Notes under the pieces: generated by a model
The model's database searches: none
What the model was told of the DNA's origin: nothing
What the model saw: only the letters and a program-made list of their open reading frames with translations
Made by a program: the position numbers and the translations under genes
Assembly (NCBI GenBank): GCA_004369085.1
Contig: ML210166.1
Location: 186,001-250,000 of the forward strand
Direction of reading: 5' to 3'
Origin: Coprinopsis marcescibilis
Lineage: Eukaryota; Basidiomycota; Agaricomycetes; Agaricales; Psathyrellaceae
Length of the DNA stretch: 64,000 nucleotides
Shown: positions 54,697 through 64,000 of the stretch, in pieces
Position numbering within the stretch: position 1 is the stretch's first letter
How the letters are laid out: each line of letters opens with the position of its first letter

Positions 54697-55803
54697 ATGG
54701 GATATATACCTATACCCCGGCTCACCGCATCGCGATAACTAACAACCTGGCTATCCACCTCTTTCTATCTGATGACCTTCTGCCTCGATTTTTCACGTGC
54801 TTAACTTGTTCTGTTCTATCCCCCAATGTTCCATTCTATTTCAATATCCCATCCCTATTACCCTACTTTCATACCCTAATTACCATTTTCGCACCTTTGC
54901 AGTGGTTTCATTTTCTTTTACTTCTATAATATTCCAGCCCTTTTCAAAACATTTGGATCCACATCCTCTCGCAGTTATGACATTGTGCTTCCTTCAATTC
55001 GGCTCCTTCCTTTTACTTATCAGTTGTCGTTATTCTCGTTTTCTGTGTGACTATTGCCCATACAATTTTCTAGTACATTCTCCTTCTCTTCAGGCATTGC
55101 ACTCTATTCCCTCTACTCCCGACGAATTTCTTGTGTTCCTTTTCTCAAAATCCCCGCATTCATCCTCATCTCACCCTGCAGACCATTTATACTCAAGCCC
55201 CAGCGGATTCACACTCTTTTTCGCTTAGCTCGTTATTCTGTGGGCTTACCTGCGGCGTAGAAGGCACCAACAAGGCACGAAATGTATACTACTATATCGA
55301 ATCTCATCTTTCTTCCCTCGCACTTCCCGTGAGACCGTTGCAATGGTTTGTCCCCCGGTATGTTAGGGTTTCCATTGTTGCAGGATTCTTTCTCTTCACA
55401 TCTGCAAGCGCGTGGAAGAACCGAGTCAATAATTGAAAGGTCCATACGTGATTCGGATCCCTGACACAGCAATTCCCTGACCCATTGGGCAGGAAAAGGC
55501 ATTGTATTCGGCGCCTTTTGGAAGGGATAATTAACCTCGTGACGTACAAAACCCTGATATTGGCCCCTGTCTCCTGATCTTCTTGTTCCACTCTGCCATC
55601 TCCGTCGGACATTCGCTGGACGAGCATATTTAAGTCACGGAGGGGCCACTGTTGACAACGAATCTTCCTCTCCCTCCTTGAGCGTTTATCTGCCGTCTCA
55701 CTCCCTGCCCCGAAAACCATCCTTACGGTGAGAACAGCGCTTATGTCGGTCAGAAACTTGTCTCATTTCTTGTTCTATGGCTTAGATACGCTTTGAATAT
55801 ACC
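54697..55803. other. Pyrimidine-rich intergenic region, 1.1 kb
   Basis: Strongly T/C-rich on the plus strand from about 54780 to 55250. It is likely the kinase 3' UTR followed by the promoter of the KA1-only gene. No gene seen. Confidence 0.45.
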
Positions 55804-56476
55804 ATGACCACTTTAACAGCACCATCCCTCTTGCACAAAAAGTCGAGCTTCTTCAACGGTGCAGAGTGTTTGGGAATCCACCGAGGCGCGATAGACACAA
55901 CGACAGTCACGACCAAGCCACCTCCGGTTGTAATGGCTTCCGTCCGCAAAGTATTGCTGGAGCTAGGCCTCCAAGTGCAGGAAGAAAGTACATACAACTA
56001 CCGCTGCATACGCTTAGCGAGACGGCCAGAATCAGACGAGTCTGTGAGTAGCACCAATCTCCTTTGTCTTTGTAAACCTTCTCGCCAGTCACCGATGAGC
56101 GTGGAGATGTGACGAGTAGACGTATACTCATTGGCTATGCACTTCTTCTACTTAGGGCTCAATTAATCTTGAGAAGGCTGGCAGCAATACTTTTGTGTAC
56201 GGTCCGCACACCGAAGACCCAGGTGATGAAGTTCGCCTTTCAGTCGAGCTCACGAGGCTCGAGGGTTTGAATGACACGTACAGCCTCGATATCAGGCGGC
56301 TGAAAGGGAACCTTAGAAGTTACAAATTCCTATACGAAACTATTCGAGAGTGAGTTCTGTCCCAGGATTGTCTCTCCTCCATCTGTCATACATAACTGAT
56401 TGTGATCTTGACCCCTCCTTCCTCGTTCTCCTTTCTCGGACAACTGAATAGCAAAACGGCGATTTCGACGAAATGA
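55804..56476 (+). CDS. Stand-alone KA1 domain protein (152 aa)
   Basis: Exons 55804-56043, 56156-56349 and 56452-56476, with frame kept at both GT..AG introns. Almost the whole product is a KA1 domain: GAIDTTTVTTKPPPVVMASV, then YNYRCIRL, then DPGDEVRLSVELTRLEGLND, YSLDIRRLKGNLRSYKFLYE. It is very close to the C-terminus of the kinase 1.1 kb upstream on the same strand, and the exon boundaries match near the end (both split after the TIR motif). There is no kinase domain. It presumably arose by partial tandem duplication of the kinase 3' end. It could act as a free lipid-binding or competing module. Confidence 0.75.
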
Positions 56477-56878
56477 ATGACGATGTACTCGGAATGTCCC
56501 ACAGGCTCTCATGCTCGCTCATACCCGACTCGGGACCCTGATATACCCCTCCCACCACTTATCTTGCCCCTCAATCACGACTCAATACATGCGACCTGTG
56601 GACTGGATGGACCCTTTTTCTCTCGCAATGTTATATATCATTATTCATACATCATGCAAACCTCCATGTTGCTGTGTATTCGGCTACTAGGTTTGTACTG
56701 TATGCAAGCCCTGCCCCAACCGCAAAAAAGAGGTATCAAGATCAAAAAAGAGCCTTCATCGTAGATAATTTTAGACGCAATCACATGTACTTTTACGTAG
56801 CTTCTACATCGCATCTCATCACATATGAAAAAGGAAAGAAAGAGAGAATGAATGCAAGAAAGAAACGACTCGTTGTGC
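56477..56878. other. Convergent 3' region
   Basis: 402 bp between the KA1-only gene and the H2C2 protein gene stops. No gene seen. Confidence 0.4.
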
Positions 56879-58861
56879 TCAATATGCATATGCAAGATCC
56901 TCCGGTTTGACCAATCCCAGATCGATTTCGTCCACAGGCTCAGGTTTGGCGTTGGCTGCATGCGAATCAACATTTTTGAGCGCAGCCTCAACGCCCTTGT
57001 CCGCCTCGAGCTTAGACTGTGAACCCTCTTCGACGGGAGTCGTAGCCGCCGACGTGTCCGGAGTTTCCGTAGGCGAGTCGGAGAGGGAAAGCGGTGAGTA
57101 ATCCATGGACCCATAGGAATCGACGCTACTGGTAGGACTCGGGTTGGGCGGCTGTGTGACATGTCCCCATTCCCCAGGGTCGGAAGTGTTAATGTGCCTG
57201 TAAGCCAAGAGCTCCTGGAAAGACTGCTCGGTCGCCAACATATCGAGATCGAGAGGCGGTGGTGCCCCTGCTCGCTTGAACGAATTTGACACCGGGAGTT
57301 GGTTGTGGTCGCTGTGAGGCTCGGATTCAATTTTGATTTCGGGCGTCGGACGATGGGACAGAGAGTGGGAGTGGGAGACGCTCGTCGGACCATCGTCCAT
57401 CAAGGGAAGGACCTCGTTTCCGTGATGGACGTCAACCGGAACCCCAGACATAGCCAACAGTGCAGGGTCGATCTGGGGAACAAAGCCGTCGGTGATATGG
57501 TGCGATCCCATGTTCTGCAAGAGTGGAGGAAGGTCTGAGTTGGAGATGTCTAAGGAACGGGCCATAGGAGGCATGATGAATCGCTGGTGCTGGTGTTGCT
57601 GCCCGACCGAAGTGCTGTACAAGAGCTCGAGTTCCTCCTCCTCCTCTTTGACAGAGTTCCTGAACTGATCCGGTGTCCAGAGCCCCGCGATGCTAGGGAT
57701 TCGGGGACGCAGGGGGTCGGAAGAGCCGTCCATCTCATCAGCCATCGCACTGCTGTCCCACTGATTCTTGTACTCCATGAACTCGGCGTGAGCAGTCTCG
57801 AAATCGTCGTGGCGGTACTGCCAGCCGTTGGGTAGGCCACGATAGAGCGAGACTTCGCGCACCATAGGGACAAGCTGGTAGGGGTTCGAGTTCTGGAAGA
57901 CATTTTCGTTGGGAGAGTGGGTCGACGCCCTGTTGTACCCAGTTGAAGCGTCGACGACGGAATTTTGCATATGTTCAGAGGACATCAGATGAGGAGAGTG
58001 TATCGCAAGATTCCTGTTCCGGGCCAAAGAGGACCAAGACATATGGCCCACTTGGTCCTGGTTCGTCGTGTCCTGGAAGGCGATAGGGGTAGGCTGGAGT
58101 TTCGGGAACGCGTTCTCGACCAAGTGGTGGAGGTGACTATGGCTAGGAGATCCAATATCTGAGAGAGAATCCTCCTGCGCGATAAGCCGAGCAGACATGC
58201 GGTCCACCTCTGCGATAAGCTTCGGAATGGGCGAATTGACATCCACATTACCGCACTTCTTCATGATGCACGTAGGGCAGGCTTTGATGAAGTTGGAAAC
58301 CAGATCCTTTGGCACCCAAGTGTAGTGCTTGCGGATAAGGGCACAGGTCTTGTCGCGTCCGCCATGGCCAGTGCTGCCGTGACAGAAGCAGAGCAGGTCG
58401 TAGAGCTGCTCTTGAACCGCGACCAAGAGATTGTCGTGCAGGAGGACCTCCTGGGGTGGAACCTCGACACCTTCCGGCACCCCAAGTGTGATACGGTACT
58501 CCTTGTTGACAGTGAACATCTTGCGGGCCCAGAATCTAAACTGTGCAGTCTCCATCTGTGATTCCGGGTGGTGCAAGACATCCCAGATTCTGTCAAACAT
58601 AGACTGAGAGATGAGGGCCTTGCCCTGCCGTCTAGGAGTCAAGGACTGGATATAAGTGTTCTCGATCTGCTTGTACTGAGCATATGTAGGGAAACCAGGG
58701 CGTTCAGCAGGCTGTGTAGGTGGTTGGGTCTGCTCGTAGACTGAAGCATTTTGGTCCGGATAGCTAAGCGCGATAGGTGGAAGCAGGGTAGGCATCACGT
58801 TACGAATGTAAGGTTTCGAGGCTGACAGTTGGGACCGTTGCAGACTGCGTTCTGGAGACAT
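56879..58861 (-). CDS. H2C2 zinc-finger protein of retroviral-type integrase origin (660 aa)
   Basis: Single exon, ATG 58861-58859 (MSPERSLQRS). At about residues 155-200 is an integrase zinc-binding H2C2 finger: FCHGSTGHGGRDKTCALIRK, then YTWVPKDLVSNFIKACPTC (His161, His166, Cys195, Cys198). No integrase catalytic core, reverse transcriptase or protease follows. The rest is long, acidic, Pro/Ser-rich and probably disordered (SYGSMDYSPLSLSDSPTETP). An intact long frame without other transposon parts points to a domesticated, host-used gene, perhaps a nuclear regulator. Function unknown. Confidence 0.75.
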   Translation of the reverse strand: MSPERSLQRSQLSASKPYIRNVMPTLLPPIALSYPDQNASVYEQTQPPTQPAERPGFPTYAQYKQIENTYIQSLTPRRQGKALISQSMFDRIWDVLHHPESQMETAQFRFWARKMFTVNKEYRITLGVPEGVEVPPQEVLLHDNLLVAVQEQLYDLLCFCHGSTGHGGRDKTCALIRKHYTWVPKDLVSNFIKACPTCIMKKCGNVDVNSPIPKLIAEVDRMSARLIAQEDSLSDIGSPSHSHLHHLVENAFPKLQPTPIAFQDTTNQDQVGHMSWSSLARNRNLAIHSPHLMSSEHMQNSVVDASTGYNRASTHSPNENVFQNSNPYQLVPMVREVSLYRGLPNGWQYRHDDFETAHAEFMEYKNQWDSSAMADEMDGSSDPLRPRIPSIAGLWTPDQFRNSVKEEEEELELLYSTSVGQQHQHQRFIMPPMARSLDISNSDLPPLLQNMGSHHITDGFVPQIDPALLAMSGVPVDVHHGNEVLPLMDDGPTSVSHSHSLSHRPTPEIKIESEPHSDHNQLPVSNSFKRAGAPPPLDLDMLATEQSFQELLAYRHINTSDPGEWGHVTQPPNPSPTSSVDSYGSMDYSPLSLSDSPTETPDTSAATTPVEEGSQSKLEADKGVEAALKNVDSHAANAKPEPVDEIDLGLVKPEDLAYAY

Positions 58862-59385
58862 GCTAGGAGGTGCTGTAGGTGGCAATAGAATATGTCGCGG
58901 GTTTATCAAGGCCTAAGGATAGTTTAAGAATGTACTTGATAGGAGAAGTGGTTCGCGACGGAGCCCTGCAATCGCCAAGCAGTGAGCAGAGGGGTGGGGA
59001 TGAGAATTCAGAATGAGGCTGACCGTCTGCAACTTGACTTTATACGCTGGTGGTATCCACACGTGATGGTGCATTCAAAAGATGTTAGCCCTCGACGAAA
59101 AAAGATCGGGAAAGCCACTTGCGCATGTGGAGCTAAATCAGTGGGGAATGTCGATATGATAACTATGGTCACGGTATATAGGACATTCGGAAACATACGC
59201 ACTAAAAGTACAGAACTAAGGGCCTGCCGAGAGAACCGGATACTCGTCCAGCATTGAAGATATACATGGCACAAGGACACAGCGAAGATATAATACTATC
59301 AAATACATACCAACGGTCGAAGTATGGCAAGATGAGACGAAGCTAGGTGACAAGGGAAGATAAGGTGGCGCAAGGTCAGAGAAGC
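58862..59385. other. Intergenic region, 524 bp
   Basis: Promoter of the H2C2 protein gene and 3' flank of the H2A.Z gene. No gene seen. A frame at 59008-59280 is not supported. Confidence 0.4.
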
Positions 59386-59944
59386 CTATCCTATGACTTC
59401 GCCGTCTGGCCTCTTCAGTTGACCGGCCTTTGTCAAGCTCTTGTGGATGAACGGCAGGACACCTCCACCAGCGATAGTTGCGCGAACGAGGGTATCTAAC
59501 TCTTCGTCTCCACGAATAGCGAGTTGTAGATGGCGAGGAGCAATACGCTTAACGCGCAGGTCTTTTGCGGCATTACCTATAATCCGAGAGAGATTAGCTC
59601 GCTTCGTTCATTTGCTTCTCAAGGATAATGAACACACCAGCCAATTCGAGCACTTCGGCTGTGAGGTACTCCAAAATAGCGGAGGTGTAAACAGCTGCCT
59701 TGGCACCGATACGCATGTTGTTTACCGTCCTTTGCTTGAGGTAACGATGGATACGACCAACGGGGAACTAACATGCACGACATTAGTTTGCGGATACTGG
59801 GTTAAATGGTATGGCCACTTGACGCACCTGAAGACCGGCCCTGGCACTTCGAGTCTGCATAATACGCTTGTCTTGGGATGCAGCAGCTTGACTAGCTGCA
59901 GCCCCCGACCTAGATTTACCACCAGATTTGGAAGCAGGAGCCAT
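59386..59944 (-). CDS. HTZ1: Histone variant H2A.Z
   Basis: Exons 59944-59828, 59767-59638 and 59576-59386 give 145 residues. The histone fold reads [79 protein letters not shown] is diagnostic of H2A.Z rather than canonical H2A. The N-terminal tail is Lys/Ser/Gly-rich ([14 protein letters not shown]). H2A.Z replaces H2A in nucleosomes flanking promoters and affects transcription and boundary function. It shares a divergent promoter region with TMA64. Confidence 0.93.
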
Positions 59945-60489
59945 ATTTTGCTGAATCGGGGTTATGCGCCGGAATACCGAGAGATATGGTAATAATTACC
60001 GATTAAATTCAGGAAATTTCCTATAAAAAAGCGAGAGACTGATTAGACATTGTGAGCCGTAGTTCTACGCGGTTAGAATCTTAGAAAGTCGCGTACCGTC
60101 TGGAAGGACGCGAAGATGGTGGTGGTTTCAGAGAAAGGTTTGTTCGGGATCTTGCGTCACTTGCCAAAAAGAATCAACCGAGTCACGTGGAGGTATGACC
60201 CCTGATTGTTCTAAACGCGTCGCGTAATTCCCATGGAATGAGTAGATTATTCAGAGCTATTAGGAACCTCTTACAAGACGTTAGACAATCTGGTCAAGCT
60301 TGAAAGACATTTACTTCATAACCGTTTAATCATTTGACCCGACCTCCAATTCGGCTTCCAGTGGAGCGACACGGCACGTCATGCATCTTGATCTTATCTT
60401 ATCTCATTTTCTTGGCCTTCCGCCGCCCTTTGTTTGAACACAGCATTACAGTTCGACTCCTTGAACCTTGACCAGAAAATCTATCCAAA
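59945..60489. promoter_or_regulatory. Divergent promoter of HTZ1 and TMA64
   Basis: 545 bp between divergent starts. It contains a TCACGTG site at 60183-60189, a core recognised by bHLH factors such as Cbf1-type regulators. No gene seen. Confidence 0.5.
60183..60189. promoter_or_regulatory. E-box TCACGTG
   Basis: The context is GAGTCACGTGGAGG in the shared promoter of the histone variant and eIF2D genes. Binding is inferred from the motif only. Confidence 0.35.
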
Positions 60490-62721
60490 ATGTTCAAAAA
60501 GCCACTCAGTAACCTAAAGACCTCTGCGCCCTTACGCAGCTCAGATCGTCGCAAGCTCAAGCAGCGAGTTATTACCTCGTTCAACATTTCTGCAGAGGAT
60601 GGGGACCTGCTCGTACCGGATGGACTTCAATCAGAAAAGTTCAGCACCCATCTGGAAGAACCTGGTGTAAGATATCATACGTATCGGGACTGGAGGTTGA
60701 TCATGTTTTCATCCAGCTTATAGGTTGTCTACTTGTCGAGCTCAGGAGATCCATTGTGGTTCACCATTGGGAAAGGATCTGAGGATCTTATTCCTACGAC
60801 ATATACCCTCTGGAAGAAGTCTGACCTTCTGCCTTTCGTTTCCACGCCGTCTGCGGTCATTCCTATTCTCACCGGTGGCGCTGACCTCATGATTCCTGGA
60901 GGTGTGTACATTCTTGACCTTTCAAGATTGGCAACTCACAGAAATCACCCGAGTTAGTGGTACACCACACACCCTCGATCGCAGCTGGCCAGCTGGTATC
61001 CATTCGAATGTACACGAGAAAGGATCAAGTTCCACACATCTCTGTCCCACTAGCTGTTGGCAGAATGGCGCTGCCCAGCGACCAACTCGCCGATGGTGGA
61101 GCAGAAAAGGGCAAGGCCGTTCACGTCCTACAGGTCTGGAAGGACCACCTGTGGGATCTAGGGTCAAAGCCCGACGTTCCCGAAAGCGAGGTCATACAAA
61201 TCAAGCAGGGTTCATTTGAATCGGAAGAAGACATAGAAGATGGTCCAGCTCCCGAGGGCTCCGACCAATCAAACCCTGTGGCAGATGCAGGCTCGGAAAC
61301 CCTTCAACGTGAAGAAGATCTTCCACAGGCTCCCGAGACACCCACAACGACGGATCAATCCATTTCATACACGCCTGCAGAAACTTCAGAGCTGCTTCTG
61401 AAATCACTCGTCCAGGCGATCGCATCCCTGCTCTCTCCAGCACCTTCATCGACGTTTCCAATCCCCGCGACGCTATTCTATACAAACTATATCCTACCTT
61501 CTCGACCTGCCTTCCCGACTTACGTTCTACCTCCTGCCTCGCTGAAGATCGACCTTGAAAGTGACTCGAGTGACAGCGACAGGCCGTATATCGATCCACA
61601 GGAAATTAACATCAAGGCATCCAATCACAAATCTTTGACAACCTTTTTGAAAGGTGCCGACAAACAGGGGCTGATTACCACCAAAGCTCTTCAGAAACAT
61701 TCTCAGCAGACGGATCTATTAATCACAGCGGTAGCTTCCACGCACCCTCTGGTTCTGGGACACAGACGGTACCCGTCGGTCAGGGATATTGAACAAAAGG
61801 CTGCAAAGAAGGCTGAGAAGGAAGAGAAAGAGAAGGAAGCTGGATCACAACAGCAGCTCGAATTAATAGAGCTTTGGAAGCCACATATATCTACGGTAAA
61901 CCTTTTCAAAGGAATTGGCGCAGAGTAAGTGGATGCTTTTCCAACCCTCGATCGAGGCTCACGAGAGTATCTTCTAGCCCGAAACGGCTTTACACTCCGT
62001 CTGAAGTTCGATCCTTGCTGTTCGATTACTTTGACACCCACAGCCTCGTCAACGCGCACGACAAAGCGTATATCAATTTGGACAGTGTTCTGCTGGATTG
62101 CATTACCTCCAAGTCCAGTTCGAAACCAAAAGGGAAAGGGGCGGGCCTCGAACCTCCCTCTGTAGAGTTCATGAAGCGCGACGAGCTAGTGAAACAGGTC
62201 ATCTCCAAGATGCAGGCCTGGTATGAAGTGCGCGCACCCGGCAAGGATGTTGTTCAGAAGTGCGTGTTTATTTGCAATGGAATGCTCGAGACTCTTCCAT
62301 AACTCTTTTCAATTCCTGTCGATTGATCGCCTCTGACCTTGTTTCGCCCATAGGAAAGGAACATTGAAGCCAGTCCAAGTGGTGATCAAGATCAGGCAAG
62401 GGCGTAAAGCTTCCACGCTGATCACAGGGTTTGAGCCTTTCCCTGTGGTGAGTGGCGAGGAGATGGCTGAGGACCTCAGAAAAACGTGTGCTGGGGCTAC
62501 GTCTGGTAAGCCACTGTGACTCTGTGAATTTAAAGCTTGCAAACCTTGATTAACACTGGTTCTTGTGACGATTAGTCTCTCCCGTCGCTGGAAAGCCTGC
62601 AGGTTCTGGATTCGAGGTCCTGGTTCAAGGCAAGCAGGGACCCGCTGTTTTGGAGTACCTAATTAGCAAAGGCATTCCGAAACGATGGATCGAAGTAAGC
62701 GACCTTGTTGGGAAGAAGTAG
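60490..62721 (+). CDS. TMA64: eIF2D / Tma64 translation initiation and recycling factor
   Basis: ATG 60490 (MFKKPLSNLKTSAPLRSSDR). The pre-PUA region (SDRRKLKQRVITSF) and the PUA domain (YLSSSGDPLWFTIGKGSEDL, PTTYTLWKKSDLLPF, ILTGGADLMIPG) match the MCT-1-like part of eIF2D. The central part has a winged-helix region (IKASNHKSLTTFLKGADKQG) and a SWIB-like segment (YTPSEVRSLLFDYF). The last two exons form a SUI1 domain (PVQVVIKIRQGRKASTLITG, FEPFPVVSGEEMAEDLRKTC, ISKGIPKRWIEV). eIF2D binds the 40S subunit, helps recycle ribosomes and can deliver tRNA to the P site. Five or more introns, all GT..AG. Confidence 0.9.
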
Positions 62722-63527
62722 CCTGTTGTCCAGTAGACGAGTCCTTGCAGAAGATCGAAGCCCCTATGTAACGAGTTACAGTGGAAGTACGGTCCTTTGT
62801 ACACAGCCACTCCCTTGTACACTCGCACTGTACAATGAATTATTCAACAGGTTCTGCACCTTTCTCTCCAATGTCTTCTGCATTCAATAGGTATAATGAC
62901 AGTGTATATATTTTACACTGAGGCTTAATCGATAAAACCCAGTATTAAGATGCTATCCCGCAAATGGGGCATTTGAAGGGAAATTCTGATTTTGATTGAG
63001 CTGTCTGTAGAGGGCAATTCAGGTGATAATGCCTAAATTTATTGTTACTTCATTGATCAATCGCATTCCCATTTCGCCTGCGCAAAAAGAATGGGGAGAT
63101 TTGCTTGATAAACCGAAGAATTCCAAATTTACTGTAGATACTTGGTAGATTGAGGGAGTGTGACACCCGAAGTGTCACGCTCTTCTGCCAAAAATAGGCG
63201 TGTCACACCACATGTCACGCTGTACAAAGGACTCGATTTGGGCAAATTTTGACCCCTTGACGCGGATTGCTTTTAATGCTTCAACTATGCCCCTTGTGTA
63301 CAGATCATGGTTGTTTCCTAAATTCCAGAACGCATAGCTATGAGATGGTGCAATTTTTATGGGAATAAGTCTACTAATCCTTGTGATATGAGCCAAACAC
63401 CAAAAATCGTACAAAGGACCGTGCTACCACTGTATCTTATCTTATCTTGACTTCCCACGCCATGTTATTTTCTGCATCACTCCAATAAGAGTTTTGCTTG
63501 TCGTCGTCGTCGTCCATTACATTTAAA
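62722..63527. other. Intergenic region, 806 bp
   Basis: 3' flank of TMA64 and promoter of DIM1. It contains four GTGACA/TGTCAC hexamers in alternating orientation between about 63159 and 63220. No gene seen. Confidence 0.4.

Positions 63528-64000
<473 letters not shown>

Overview
The window is nuclear DNA from a basidiomycete fungus, most likely a mushroom-forming agaricomycete. The evidence is the dense short introns (about 45-75 nt, GT..AG), the intron-rich housekeeping genes, the expanded F-box/leucine-rich-repeat genes, a DUF4470 protein and two tandem P450s of an agaricomycete type. I cannot name the genus. There is one 25-N assembly gap at 13881-13905.

Layout. 1-9.0 kb: a partial conserved hypothetical gene, a TPR/DUF4470 protein, an F-box/WD40/UIM protein resembling yeast Ufo1, and the Arp2/3 subunit ARPC5. 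9.4-32.1 kb is an accessory island with no housekeeping genes. It holds seven F-box or LRR-type genes interleaved with five small cysteine-rich genes that are members of one family, which I call the MC family here. Two segments of the island occur twice in opposite orientation: 12.13-13.98 against 23.13-25.19 kb, and 17.95 to about 20.0 against 27.7-29.75 kb. 32.4-63 kb returns to mostly housekeeping genes: RHEB GTPase, a BAR-SH3 protein, a SWI/SNF BAF60-type subunit, a Ser-rich GPI-type wall protein, an Lcl3-like nuclease, the diflavin reductase Tah18, two tandem P450s, a Kin4/Kin1-like kinase, a stand-alone KA1-domain gene just downstream of that kinase, an H2C2 zinc-finger protein of integrase origin, histone H2A.Z, eIF2D/Tma64 and the start of the 18S rRNA dimethyltransferase Dim1.

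The most novel part is the MC family. Its members have 85-104 residues, begin Met-Cys, and share Cys2, Cys14 and Cys30, a terminal C-x2-C knuckle and an identical gene architecture: a 26-codon first exon, a phase-0 intron, then a phase-2 intron. Each copy whose upstream region can be read has a strong TATA box 76-124 bp before the ATG. Four of the five copies form two divergent pairs, one pair being an inverted duplicate of the other. Function is unknown; the alternation with F-box/LRR genes suggests a fast-evolving recognition or regulatory locus, but that is inference.
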